Both the position numbers and the translations under genes were made by a program. A DNA stretch of 64,000 nt from Bryobacteraceae bacterium. Its GTDB lineage: Bacteria > Acidobacteriota > Terriglobia > Bryobacterales > Bryobacteraceae. Under the pieces are notes generated by a model. The model saw only the letters and a program-made list of their open reading frames with translations. It was not told the origin of the DNA and did not search any database. Location of the stretch: the NCBI GenBank assembly GCA_019752335.1, contig JAIEMJ010000015.1:62001-126000 (forward strand), in the 5' to 3' direction. This document shows positions 1-10,082 of this stretch, piece after piece. The stretch's first letter is position 1. Every line of letters begins with the position of its first letter.

Positions 1-406
1 GCTGATCAATCACCTTGGCCGTGTGCGGCAGCAACTCACTCACCCACGCGCCCTGCTGGCCGTGTTGCGCGAACTTGAAGACGGTAGAAGCGACGGGGAA
101 CGTGCTTTGGCCGGACGTCATGCCGGTGATCCGCTGGCCCATGCGAATCGACGCCGGTAAGTCGACTCCCTGGTGCTTCGTCATTTGCGGCTTGTAATCG
201 AACAAGTCGATCTGCGAAGGCCCGCCGGATTGGTGCAGGAACAAAACCCGCTTGGCCTTGGCCGTGTGATGAGGTAAGCCAGGCAGGCCGCTGCTGGCTT
301 GGGCGTCGCGTTCGAGCAACGAGGCCAGGGCGGCGGTGCCGATGCCCTTCGCCGTGCGAGAGAAGAAGTGCCGGCGGGTTTGCGCGAGAAGTACAGGATC
401 TTGCAT
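1..406 (-). CDS. DUF1501 family protein, N-terminal part (runs off left edge)
   Basis: The visible N-terminal ~135 residues start at an ATG (406) and carry a Tat-like signal (twin Arg in TRRHFFSRTAKGIG, then an Ala/Leu-rich stretch). The next segment, KRVLFLHQSGGPSQIDLFDYKP, has the shape of the opening strand of DUF1501 proteins, which belong to the alkaline-phosphatase/sulfatase-like superfamily. The start lies 6 nt beyond the stop of the PSD1 gene upstream, so the two are probably cotranscribed. This is the usual planctomycete/acidobacterial arrangement and matches the second pair at 15626-19624. The catalytic part and C terminus are outside the window. The substrate of this family is unknown. 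Confidence 0.85.
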   Translation of the reverse strand, partial: MQDPVLLAQTRRHFFSRTAKGIGTAALASLLERDAQASSGLPGLPHHTAKAKRVLFLHQSGGPSQIDLFDYKPQMTKHQGVDLPASIRMGQRITGMTSGQSTFPVASTVFKFAQHGQQGAWVSELLPHTAKVIDQ

Positions 407-412
407 AGCGGC

Positions 413-3400
413 TTATTCCTTCGTAATCGTTTCGTCGAGATTCAAGACGACGCTCATGGCGAGCGTCCAGGCGGCGAGTTCGGCGTTATCGCCGGTGGCT
501 TTCGATTCGCCTACGGCGACTAACTTCGCGGCCAACTCCGGCGAACGGCGGTAGTCAGCGAGCTTCTGCTGGGCGAGCTCCAGCACGATCTTGGCTTCGT
601 TTGGCGCGGGCGGACGAGCCAGGGCGAGCAGGAACGCGCGGTCGACTCGCTTGGCGGGATTGGGTCCCGCTTCGCGCATCACGCGCTGGGCCAAGGCACG
701 GGCCGCTTCCACGTACGTGGTGTCGTTCATCAGCGCCAGCGCCTGCAGGGGCGTGTTGGTCACCGCGCGGCGGGCAACGCATTTTTCGCGATCCGGTGCG
801 TCGAAGGTGGAAAGCGTCGAAGGCGGCATGGTCCGCTTCCAGAAGGTGTACATGGAGCGGCGGTAGAGGTCTTCGCCGTGCGACTGCTGATAGGTCTGCG
901 CGCTGAACTCTGCGCCGAAGGCGAGCTCTTCCCACAGGCCCGGCGGTTGATAGGGCAGCACGCTGGGCCCGCCGACCTTGGCATTGAGAAGTCCGCTGGC
1001 GGCCAACATCGTGTCGCGGACCAACTCGGCGGGTAGCCGGAATCGCGGGCCGCGAGCCAAGAGACGATTCTCCGGGTCGCGCTCCCGCAGCGCGGCGTTC
1101 GATTGCGACGCTTGCCGGTAAGTCGCCGACAGCAAAATCTGCTTCTGCAGGGCCTTCGTATCCCAGCCCGAAGTGACATACTCCGTCGCCAGCCAGTCGA
1201 GTAACTCCGGGTGCGAAGGCGCTTCGCCTTGCGAGCCGAAGTCCTCGCTGGTCTTTACCAGGCCTGTGCCGAAGTACATTTGCCAGAAACGATTCACGGC
1301 GACGCGCGCCGTAAGCGGATGCTGCGGACTCGTCAGCCATTGGGCCAGCGTCAGGCGGTTGGCGGGCGCGCCGGCCGGCAGTGGCGGCATGCTGCTGGGG
1401 ACCCCTGGCGTAAGCTTCTCCGTCTGATTGCGGTAATCGCCACGCGCGAGTAAGTAAGTGTCGCGTGGTTTTTCGGCTTCCTTCATCACCATCACGGTTT
1501 CGATGGACCAATCGAGGTCGTCGCGCTCGCGCTTCAGGTCTACTAACTCCGCCGCGAGTTTCTGATGCTCGGGCGGCGCGGCGTGCCGGAAGTACCAGTC
1601 GCGCAGCATGGTCTCCTGTTCGGCGGCCCGCTTCGTTAAGGCCAGGTTCTCGCGCAGCGGAGTATCTTCCTGCAGAATGCGCAATTCAGCCGGAGTTAGT
1701 TCGCGATCATAAAAACGGATGTCGTCGATGCGGCCGCGCAGACGCTCGGCCTCAATCCGGCCGCCGATCGTCACCGGGCCTTCGATTTCCTGAAAAGGCT
1801 GCGTGAGGGTATGGCGGACCACTTCCATTTCGACGGCCTCGCCGTTCAGATAGACTTTGTCCGCCGTAAAGGCCAGATGCATGCCGACGTCGCTCTTGGT
1901 GCGCACGAAGACCGGCTCCTTAAAGCGCGCCTCCCAAACGCGATCCGGCCAGCGTTCCACCTTGCGGAGGACAATGCGCGCTTTCTGCTGCATGCGCGGC
2001 ACGGCGAAGGGGTCATCTAACTCGATGGACCAGCCTTGGCGCTCGGCGTTGGTGCGGAAGAGAATGCCATTCTTGAAAGTCCGCGCGCGGGTTTGAAACC
2101 ACAGCGAGATCGTCTTTACGGGGCCGTTGGCGCTGGGGAAGGGCAGCGCCGCTAACTCCACTTCGCTGCGTCCGCTGAGTTCGGCGGCACGGTCACCCGA
2201 TTGCGAAGCCACGTAGGCGAATTCGTCTTTTAGCGAAACGCCGTGCCGGTAATTGCCGCTGGAATCCGTGAGGGAACCGTCTAACTCGTAGTGCGCCAAT
2301 AAGCCCTGGCGCGGATCTGGTTTCAGTCGAGCCGTCTTTTGCCAATTCTGGTAGGCCTCCTTCACCGCGGCCGACGCGAGCTCTTTTTCGACGACCGGCG
2401 TGCGGTCCTTCAGATACTTCACCCGTTCGGCCTGCGGATCGGTGGGTAACTCGAGGACCGGCGCGGCGTTGCCGCGCGTGCCGTCCAGGCCTTTTTCGGG
2501 AATGGTATTGAAGAAAGCGCCGAAGCGGTAAAAGTCCTTCTGGCTAATCGGATCGTACTTATGGTCATGGCAGCGCGCGCAGCCCATGGTCATGCCCATG
2601 AAGACCGTGGCCGCGGTTTCCACGCGGTCTACGACATACTCGTTTTGATACTCTTCCGGAATCGCGCCGCCCTCGAAATTAATCATGTGGTTGCGCTGAA
2701 AACCGGTGGCGAGGATTTGTTGCGTCGTCGGTTTCGGGAGTAAGTCACCGGCGAGTTGTTCGACAATAAATTCGTTGAAGGGCTGATTGCGATTGAAGGA
2801 ATTGATCACCCAATCGCGCCAGCGCCACATATCGCGGTGGGAATCGATGTGGTAGCCGTGGGTGTCGGCGTAGCGGGCCAGGTCCAGCCATTGCATCGCT
2901 TGGCGCTCGCCGAAGCGGGGCGAAGCGAGTAAGCGGTCGACTTGTTTTTCGTAAGCCGTGGGCGACTTATCGCGCAAGAACGCTTGTATCTCGTCGGGCG
3001 TGGGCGGCAGTCCGGTGACGTCGTAACTGAGGCGACGAAGCAGCGTAGCTTTGTTGGCCTCCGGCGACAGTTTGAGTCCTTCTTTATTGAGTCGATCCAC
3101 CACGAATTTATCAATGGCCGTGGGCGCGCTTACCGAGGGCACGGGTGGCTTCGCGGGCGGCACATAGGACCAATGCAGGTCCCACGTCGCGCCGCTGGTT
3201 ACCCATTGCTTCAGGGTCTCGATCTGCGCACCGGTCAGCGGAGGTCCATCGGGCGGCATGCGCAGCGGCGCATTCGCGGCGGTAACGCGCTTCAGCAAAC
3301 GGCTGGCCGAGGCGTCGCCAGCGACGATGACTCCTTTGCGCGCGAAGGCGCCTTCTTTGGTGTCGAGCCGCAAACCGGCTTTGCGAGCCTTCTCGTCGGG

Positions 3401-3517
3401 TCCGTGGCAGGTGAAGCAACGGTCCGAGAGGATCGGCCGGATGTCGCGGTTGAAGTTGAGCTTCGCGGGCGCGGCGGCGAACAAGGTGGAGGTCAGCAGA
3501 AACGCGGCGAGGGGCAT
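413..3517 (-). CDS. PSD1 and planctomycete-type cytochrome c domain protein with LamG insert (DUF1549/DUF1553)
   Basis: A predicted secreted protein of 1034 residues. It has a signal peptide (residues 1-16), a planctomycete-type cytochrome c domain with a CFTCH haem motif (34-38) and an MPPD segment near 88, then a DUF1549 region (~135-340) holding a second Cys motif, CARCH (313-317). A LamG/concanavalin-like insert follows (~435-590), then DUF1553 (~700-1000). The reading frame is open upstream to 3607, but those codons overlap the dehydrogenase gene and encode a basic non-conserved stretch; the ATG at 3517 directly precedes the signal peptide. It lies 6 nt from the DUF1501 gene. A periplasmic redox or polysaccharide-related role is often suggested for such pairs, but no activity is established. 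Confidence 0.9.
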   Translation of the reverse strand: MPLAAFLLTSTLFAAAPAKLNFNRDIRPILSDRCFTCHGPDEKARKAGLRLDTKEGAFARKGVIVAGDASASRLLKRVTAANAPLRMPPDGPPLTGAQIETLKQWVTSGATWDLHWSYVPPAKPPVPSVSAPTAIDKFVVDRLNKEGLKLSPEANKATLLRRLSYDVTGLPPTPDEIQAFLRDKSPTAYEKQVDRLLASPRFGERQAMQWLDLARYADTHGYHIDSHRDMWRWRDWVINSFNRNQPFNEFIVEQLAGDLLPKPTTQQILATGFQRNHMINFEGGAIPEEYQNEYVVDRVETAATVFMGMTMGCARCHDHKYDPISQKDFYRFGAFFNTIPEKGLDGTRGNAAPVLELPTDPQAERVKYLKDRTPVVEKELASAAVKEAYQNWQKTARLKPDPRQGLLAHYELDGSLTDSSGNYRHGVSLKDEFAYVASQSGDRAAELSGRSEVELAALPFPSANGPVKTISLWFQTRARTFKNGILFRTNAERQGWSIELDDPFAVPRMQQKARIVLRKVERWPDRVWEARFKEPVFVRTKSDVGMHLAFTADKVYLNGEAVEMEVVRHTLTQPFQEIEGPVTIGGRIEAERLRGRIDDIRFYDRELTPAELRILQEDTPLRENLALTKRAAEQETMLRDWYFRHAAPPEHQKLAAELVDLKRERDDLDWSIETVMVMKEAEKPRDTYLLARGDYRNQTEKLTPGVPSSMPPLPAGAPANRLTLAQWLTSPQHPLTARVAVNRFWQMYFGTGLVKTSEDFGSQGEAPSHPELLDWLATEYVTSGWDTKALQKQILLSATYRQASQSNAALRERDPENRLLARGPRFRLPAELVRDTMLAASGLLNAKVGGPSVLPYQPPGLWEELAFGAEFSAQTYQQSHGEDLYRRSMYTFWKRTMPPSTLSTFDAPDREKCVARRAVTNTPLQALALMNDTTYVEAARALAQRVMREAGPNPAKRVDRAFLLALARPPAPNEAKIVLELAQQKLADYRRSPELAAKLVAVGESKATGDNAELAAWTLAMSVVLNLDETITKE

Positions 3518-3537
3518 CGCTCCCAGTTTATTACTTC

Positions 3538-4254
3538 TTAAGTGAGCGTATACCCGGCGTCGACCGGCAGGTCGATGCCGGTGATGCCGGCGGCGGCGGG
3601 GGAGCACAGAAAAACGACCGCTGCGGCGATCTCCGAGGCGAAGGCCATGCGTTGCAGCGCCGGCTGGGCCGGGTCAATCCCGCCGAGCGCTTGCCAGGCC
3701 TCGGCCTCCGACGGGAACTGCTGGAAGAACTCCATGGTCCGCCACATCGGCGTCGCGACCCCGGCGGGTGACAGGCAGTTGACGCGGATGCCGCGCGGCT
3801 TGGCTTCAAGGGCGGCTGTCTTGGTGAGCATGCGCAGTCCGGCTTTGCTGGCGCAATAGGCCGCCGCACCCGCGACCGGTTTGGTGCCCGAGGCCGACCC
3901 AATCAATACAATCGCGCCGCCAGATTCCATCTTCCGCAGCCCGGCGCGCACGCCCAGAAAGGCTCCATCCAGGTTGACCGAGAGCACGCGCCGCCACTCT
4001 TCAAAGCCGGTATCGGCCACCGCACCTGCGCCCGATACACCGGCGCAAAGGATCAGCAGGTCCAGCTTCGGTAGCTTGGCCATAGCCTCATGCCAGCCGG
4101 CTTCGCTGGTGACGTCGAGGTGCAAGTCGGCCGGGGCTACATCTGCGCCGATGACGGCGGCCCCTTGCTCACGCAAGGCGGCAGCGACGGCGAAGCCGAT
4201 GCCGGACGCGGCGCCGGTAACGAGGGCGGCTTGGCCCTTAAGCGTCGTAGTCAT
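3538..4254 (-). CDS. Short-chain dehydrogenase/reductase (SDR), classical type
   Basis: A 238-residue NAD(P)-dependent oxidoreductase of the classical SDR family. Visible features are the cofactor loop TGAASGIG (13-20), an NNAG-equivalent strand (CAG, 70-72), catalytic Ser near 120, and the YxxxK pair Y133/K137, followed by the usual PG-like turn (LSPAGVATPM). Length and motif spacing are normal, so the enzyme should be active; substrate cannot be told. The 5' end overlaps the 3' end of the zinc-ribbon gene by 17 bp, which suggests translational coupling, and the PSD1 gene begins 20 bp downstream. Confidence 0.92.
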   Translation of the reverse strand: MTTTLKGQAALVTGAASGIGFAVAAALREQGAAVIGADVAPADLHLDVTSEAGWHEAMAKLPKLDLLILCAGVSGAGAVADTGFEEWRRVLSVNLDGAFLGVRAGLRKMESGGAIVLIGSASGTKPVAGAAAYCASKAGLRMLTKTAALEAKPRGIRVNCLSPAGVATPMWRTMEFFQQFPSEAEAWQALGGIDPAQPALQRMAFASEIAAAVVFLCSPAAAGITGIDLPVDAGYTLT

Positions 4255-4492
4255 ACCAACTGGAATGCGCGGACCAAGCCAAACACGACAGGCACTGCGT
4301 GCTGGGCCACTGGCGAACGCAAGCCGGGCAAACGCCGCCCGTGTCGAAGGTATGCCAGGAGTGGCCGCACGCGCAGCCCCAATGGTCGTCGGGTTTTGGC
4401 TTCCATTCGCACTGGGGGCAGCGGATTTTGGGTCCGGTGACGCCGGTAGGAGCGATGGTTTCTTCGGTGAGAACTAACTTCTGGCTGCCCAT
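4238..4492 (-). CDS. Small double zinc-ribbon-like protein
   Basis: An 84-residue protein with eight cysteines in paired motifs: CPQC (25-28), CAC (40-42) with nearby His44/His47, CPAC (55-58) and CLSC (67-70). This is the pattern expected of one or two structural zinc ribbons. The C terminus is aromatic and acidic (WYDYDA). It overlaps the downstream dehydrogenase start by 17 bp. No enzymatic domain is visible; a nucleic-acid- or protein-binding role is possible but not shown. Confidence 0.7.
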   Translation of the reverse strand: MGSQKLVLTEETIAPTGVTGPKIRCPQCEWKPKPDDHWGCACGHSWHTFDTGGVCPACVRQWPSTQCLSCLAWSAHSSWYDYDA

Positions 4493-4527
4493 ACCTGCAT
4501 AGATGCGAAAAATGGCAGCAAGGTTTC

Positions 4528-5712
4528 CTAAGCCGTCTGAATCAGCGGATTCGGTGGCGGCGCGTAGCTGATGCCCAGTTCTGGCGTCTCCACCAACGCT
4601 CCTTGGCGGCGCTTGCTCTCGAAGGCCGCGGCGAGGATGCCGGTGGTGAGCAGGGTTCGCTCGACGGGATGCGTCGGGCGGCCGGAGAGGAAAAAGTCCT
4701 CAATGCAGTGGACCAGCCCGTCGAAGTGAGGCAGCGGACGCCCTTGGCTGCCCAGGCCGAAGGCGGTGGCCTCCACCTTGCCCCCGGCCAGTCCCGCGAA
4801 GGACCAGTCGCTGACGACGCCGTCCAGCAGATACGCTGCGCCGCGCAGACCGTCGCGGTAGTTGACGACGAAGACGACGGGCTCCTTCGCCTCACGTGGC
4901 GTTAGCTTCGTCCGCTGCGGGCTGACGGCGATGGCGGCGTCGAGCAACGGCTTTGACCACGCTCCCGCCCCGTCTTGCCACTGCCAAACGGCGGGTCCGG
5001 TGAGCATCTGCACGCTGGTGACGCCCGTCTCGCGGCGGCGCTCGACCATGCACTCCAAGACTTCCAGCGTGTGGAAGCCGTAGGCGTCCTGCGGGCCGTA
5101 GGCCAGCGAGACTCCGGCCTCCTGCCTCTGGCCGATCGCATACTGCAAGCGCGGCTGGCGCACGCTGACGGGAATCGACGAGCCAGCCATCAGCGGCACG
5201 CGGAGCTTCCGCGCCCGGTCAACCATAGCCTTCGCCTTCTCCCAACTGTAGGAGAAGTGCTTGTCGAAGAAGATGGGCACCGGACGGCCGTTGGCTTCGA
5301 TTGCGTCGAGCACTTGCGAGAAGAGCTCAAAGCGCGGGTAGAGCTGCTGGCCCAGGTCATTGAACGGATACTTGCCGTGCTCCGCGATGAAGACCACGGC
5401 GTCGATATCCACTAAGGCTTCGCGAATCGTGGGGAATATACGAAAGCCGTGGCGCGCGGCCAGGTCGCGCGACATGTCGTCGGCGGGCACTTGATCCGTA
5501 TACAACGAAACGACGCGCGTGCGGGGCGCATGCCACACGCCGTTCATGGAGTTGCCGCCCAACAGGCGGCCCACCACGACGTCGGCGTGCGACCAATGGC
5601 GGTACTCGGTGACAATCGCGGCGACGCGCGGCACGCGCTTGGCGAGCAACGGCGGACTCAGCAGGGCAAGGCCGCCCAAGGCACGGGCTCCCAGGGTTCG
5701 GCGAGTGAGCAT
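4528..5712 (-). CDS. Secreted Gfo/Idh/MocA-like protein lacking a recognisable nucleotide loop
   Basis: A 394-residue protein beginning with a twin-Arg/hydrophobic signal (MLTRRTLGARALGGLALLS). The body resembles the Gfo/Idh/MocA layout: a strand-helix-strand ending in DIDAVVFIAEHG, a segment like the 'EKP' region (PIFFDKHFSYSWEKAKAMVD), a beta-rich middle, and a C-terminal helix of the RTLLTTGILAAAFES type. The usual N-terminal GxGxxG turn is absent; IVTEYRHWSHADV occupies that place. Cofactor binding is therefore doubtful. It is the first gene of the minus-strand run and is divergent from argF. Family assignment is by layout only. Confidence 0.6.
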   Translation of the reverse strand: MLTRRTLGARALGGLALLSPPLLAKRVPRVAAIVTEYRHWSHADVVVGRLLGGNSMNGVWHAPRTRVVSLYTDQVPADDMSRDLAARHGFRIFPTIREALVDIDAVVFIAEHGKYPFNDLGQQLYPRFELFSQVLDAIEANGRPVPIFFDKHFSYSWEKAKAMVDRARKLRVPLMAGSSIPVSVRQPRLQYAIGQRQEAGVSLAYGPQDAYGFHTLEVLECMVERRRETGVTSVQMLTGPAVWQWQDGAGAWSKPLLDAAIAVSPQRTKLTPREAKEPVVFVVNYRDGLRGAAYLLDGVVSDWSFAGLAGGKVEATAFGLGSQGRPLPHFDGLVHCIEDFFLSGRPTHPVERTLLTTGILAAAFESKRRQGALVETPELGISYAPPPNPLIQTA

Positions 5713-5734
5713 ACCGGCGAGTATAACCGACTGC

Positions 5735-5764
5735 TTGACCGGCCGCTGCGCGATGTGTAACTAT
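5735..5764 (+). promoter_or_regulatory. Probable argFHR promoter
   Basis: A TTGACC -35 hexamer (5735-5740) is followed after 18 bp by AACTAT (5759-5764), giving an expected start near 5771. The -10 lies inside the upstream ARG box, so repressor binding would occlude RNA polymerase. The -10 match is modest. Confidence 0.45.
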
Positions 5765-5789
5765 GCAATCTGGTGAATAAGTATTCACC
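5752..5789 (+). promoter_or_regulatory. Tandem ARG boxes (ArgR operator) upstream of argF
   Basis: The downstream box GGTGAATAAGTATTCACC (5772-5789) has perfect 8-bp arms and matches the ARG-box core TGAAT-N4-ATTCA exactly. A weaker box (core TGTGTAACTATGCA, 5754-5767, 7 of 10 consensus core positions) sits two helical turns upstream, centre to centre 20 bp. That leaves 2 bp between the 18-bp boxes, as in some enterobacterial arg operators. The repressor gene argR is the third gene of the operon. Confidence 0.85.
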
Positions 5790-5799
5790 GTCTTCCCCT

Positions 5800-6734
5800 A
5801 TGAAACCCATCACCTGGCCGCGCATCGCCTCCAAAAACCTCCGCAGCGACCTCGACCTCACCAACCTCGAAGCCACCCAATTGCTCGAACTCACCGAACA
5901 GGTGAAGACGCGTCCGGACGACTATCGCCACGCGCTTGACTCCTTGTATCTCGGCTTGCTCTTCGAGAAGCCGTCGCTGCGCACGCGCTTCACCTTTGAG
6001 CTCGCCATCAAGCAACTCGGCGGTGACGTGGTAGTGCAAGTGGGCCGCATCGGCGAACGCGAGCCGGTGAAAGACGTGGCGCGCAATGTGGAGCGCTGGT
6101 GCGACGGCATCGTCGCCCGCACCTTCTACCAGGAGACCGTGGAAGAGCTCGCCCGCTACTCGCGCGTCCCCGTGATCAACGCCCTCAGCGATCGCTATCA
6201 TCCCTGCCAGGCCCTAGCCGACCTCTACACGATGCGCGAGCGTTTCGGCACGCTGAAGGGCTTGAAGCTTGCCTTCGTCGGCGACGGCTTCAACGTCGCG
6301 CACTCCTTGCTGATCACCTGCGCGCGTCTGGGAGTGGATATCACCGTCGCCACGCCGCGCGGCTATGAGCCGAAGCCCGAGATCGTCCGCGCCGCGGAAA
6401 GTCTCGCGACGGACTCGAAGGTCGTCATCACTGATGACCCCTCCGCCGCCGTGAAGCAAGCGCACGGCGTCTACACCGACGTCTGGTTCAGCATGGGCGA
6501 AGAGGCGAACTACGAGCAGCGCACGCGCGACTTCGCGCCCTACAAGGTGAACGAAGAGCTCTTCCTGCAGGCCCGCGCCGACGCCATCTTCCTGCACTGC
6601 TTGCCCGCCAAGCGCAACGAAGAGACCACGGACGCGGTGATGGAGCATGAGCGCTCGGCCGTGTTTGATCAGGCGGAGAATCGCCTGCACGCGCAGAAAG
6701 CGCTGCTGCTGATGCTGATGGGGCAACGCGAACA

Positions 6735-6738
<4 letters not shown>
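5800..6738 (+). CDS. argF: Ornithine carbamoyltransferase
   Basis: Cytoplasmic enzyme forming citrulline from ornithine and carbamoyl phosphate in arginine synthesis. The 312-residue protein shows the carbamoyl-phosphate loop in the form FEKPSLRTRF, the HPCQALADL motif, and FLHCLPAKRNEE with the ornithine-binding HCLP signature. A GTG-initiated frame starts at 5773, but that codon lies within the ARG box and downstream of no ribosome site; the ATG at 5800 matches the normal family N terminus. No clear Shine-Dalgarno precedes it. The stop overlaps the argH start in an ATGA junction. Confidence 0.95.
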
Positions 6739-8107
<1,369 letters not shown>

Positions 8108-8111
<4 letters not shown>

Positions 8112-8524
8112 CCAAGGTCTACCGGCAAGGGCAAATCCTGAAGGCGATCCGCCGCCAGCGCATCGCCACGCAGGACGAACTCGCCAAAAGCCTGAAAGGG
8201 CAGGGCATCGACGCCACACAAGTCACCCTGTCGCGCGATATCCGTGACTTGGGCCTGGTGAAGACGGCCGAAGGCTACCAGCAACTTCATGCTCCCGCCA
8301 CGGCGCCCAAAGGCGCCCAACTGCTGGATGCCCGCGTCGCCCAGAACCTGTTGGTATTAAAGACGCCCGCCGCTGGCGCGGGCTCCATGGCGCGGGCGAT
8401 CGACGAGCAAGCCTGGCCCGAGGTAGTCGGTACGGTGGCCGGCGACGACACCGTCCTGGTGGTGACGATCGACGCCCGTCGCGCCGGGGCCGTAAGGAAA
8501 AAGGTGCTGGCTCTCCTGAGCTAG
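8108..8524 (+). CDS. argR: Arginine repressor
   Basis: A 138-residue ArgR/AhrC-type hexameric regulator. The N-terminal winged helix carries [15 protein letters not shown], with the DNA-contacting SR pair at 42-43. The C-terminal arginine-binding and oligomerisation domain has GTVAGDDT (108-115), matching the conserved GTIAGDDT. Its position as the third gene behind tandem ARG boxes predicts negative autoregulation together with argF and argH. Confidence 0.95.
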
Positions 8525-8536
8525 CATCAACTGGGT

Positions 8537-8983
8537 ATGCTCGACTGGCTCTTCTCCGATCCCTTGCCCGCCGGCGCCGACGCCCCGGACTTCTCTCTGG
8601 TAAGCGATCAAGGCGCCACCGTGCGCCTGGCCGACTTCAAGGGCCGCCAGAACGTCGTGCTGGTGTTTTACCCCAAGGACAATACTTCGCTGTGTACCAA
8701 GCAGCTCTGCGAGTTCCGCGAGTCCTGGGCGCTGGCGAAAGGGAAGAACACCGCCGTCTTCGGCGTGAATCCCGGTTCCGTTGAGAGCCACACCGCCTTT
8801 CGGGCCAAGTTCCAACTCCCCTACCCGCTGCTGGTGGACCCTGGCCAGCAAGTGGCCAAGCTCTTCTCCGCGCACGGACTGATCGTCAAGCGCACGGTGT
8901 ATCTAATCGGCAAGTCCGGCAAGATCCGCTTCTCGCGCCGAGGCGTGCCGAAGCCCGCCGAGGTTCTCGGCGCAGCGGAGTAG
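8537..8983 (+). CDS. Peroxiredoxin, PrxQ/Bcp type
   Basis: A 148-residue thioredoxin-fold peroxidase. The segment VFYPKDNTSLCTKQLCEFR places the peroxidatic Cys at 53 and a resolving Cys at 58, the +5 spacing typical of atypical 2-Cys PrxQ/Bcp enzymes. The usual TPGCT is replaced by TSLCT, so the conserved Pro before the catalytic Cys is missing. It follows argR by 12 bp and may be read through from that operon. Its stop is 3 bp from the stop of the convergent gene. Confidence 0.9.
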   Translation: MLDWLFSDPLPAGADAPDFSLVSDQGATVRLADFKGRQNVVLVFYPKDNTSLCTKQLCEFRESWALAKGKNTAVFGVNPGSVESHTAFRAKFQLPYPLLVDPGQQVAKLFSAHGLIVKRTVYLIGKSGKIRFSRRGVPKPAEVLGAAE

Positions 8984-8986
8984 AAC

Positions 8987-10078
8987 TTACTCTCGCCAAT
9001 CGCATTGGGTCCAAGGCTTCAGGCGAACTTCCACCATGCGGAAGTCGTGTTTGGCGCGCTCTTGCACCAGGAAATAGGACATTGCTGCCCGATCTGCCGG
9101 GTCCGTATGCAATGCTACTTGCCATTCGCCTTTCTTCACTGGACAGAGGGCACCGGGGAAGGCGAGGCTCAACTGGTCAAACTCCGGCCTTTGCATTTTC
9201 CACTCCCGCAGGGCGGGGTTCGGCGCGGTGAAGGCTTCCACTTCGCCCCAGCGCTCGCCAATCCAGAAGTCCGCGAAATCCAAAGCACTTCTGGCCACTG
9301 GACCCACGCGGTGGACCTCATCGCCCCGGATCTGATAATGCCGGAGTTCGGGGCGGTTGTGTCTTCCGCCATCCACGCTGGCTACTGCGTACTCCACTGA
9401 CAGATGGTCTGCACTCAACCGGGTCTTGATCGGTTCGACGTTGCCGAGGAAAGCCACTTGGCGGTGGTCGACAAGAGGGACTTCGCCGTTTGTCCCGATT
9501 CGCCAAAGGCGGAGGTAGACGTTCCGCCATGCGGACATGCAGCCCACGCTGTGCCCGACAGTAGCCACCAAGTCCGAAGCGGTCAGCACGTTGTCGAGCG
9601 TCTGCGGAAAGTAGTGCTTCGCCCGATAGTCGTTCTGCTCGCTTTGCCACACTCGCCGCCAACCGCCTACTCGTTTCTCGTACAGATACGCGGACTCGTC
9701 GAACGTGCACTGAATCTTCAAGAAGGTGTGAACCACCAAATGTGAGGCACGAAACTCCAGCCGGACTTCGTCCAGATAGCCCGTCTCGCTTAGTCTTGGC
9801 GAGTATCCAAAGCAAGTTTCCCCACAAAACAGACCTGCCTCTCGGAGTTCATTATTCACCTGCGCGGCCAAGGTGCCTATCTCCTGCGCACCATGCGCGT
9901 TACCCATCCTGGACTCCACCCAGTCACGCAGCACCTGCTTCACTTCGCGAAAGGGTCGCTCGAAGGATACATCTGAAGTGGTCCGCAGAGGAAGCAGCAG
10001 TTGTTTGAGACGCGCGACCGGTTCTTCCGCTCGTGCGAAGGCTGCCAGTAGCAGTAGAACGCCGAGCGGTCGCATCAT
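8987..10078 (-). CDS. Secreted protein of unknown function
   Basis: A 363-residue protein with a clear signal peptide (residues 1-17, cleavage after ARA). The rest is soluble and rich in beta-forming, aromatic and charged segments. Four cysteines (FCGETCFGY near 85, IQCTF near 120, VGCMSAW near 180) could form disulfides in the periplasm. I recognise no family. The gene begins 4 bp after the hydrolase gene ends, so the two are likely cotranscribed. Confidence 0.8.
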   Translation of the reverse strand: MMRPLGVLLLLAAFARAEEPVARLKQLLLPLRTTSDVSFERPFREVKQVLRDWVESRMGNAHGAQEIGTLAAQVNNELREAGLFCGETCFGYSPRLSETGYLDEVRLEFRASHLVVHTFLKIQCTFDESAYLYEKRVGGWRRVWQSEQNDYRAKHYFPQTLDNVLTASDLVATVGHSVGCMSAWRNVYLRLWRIGTNGEVPLVDHRQVAFLGNVEPIKTRLSADHLSVEYAVASVDGGRHNRPELRHYQIRGDEVHRVGPVARSALDFADFWIGERWGEVEAFTAPNPALREWKMQRPEFDQLSLAFPGALCPVKKGEWQVALHTDPADRAAMSYFLVQERAKHDFRMVEVRLKPWTQCDWRE

Positions 10079-10082
10079 GCAC

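Noticed and set aside
3518-3607. N-terminal extension of the PSD1 protein to an ATG at 3607
   Set aside because: The added 30 residues are Arg/His-rich, overlap the dehydrogenase gene and would hide a normal signal peptide that starts at 3517.
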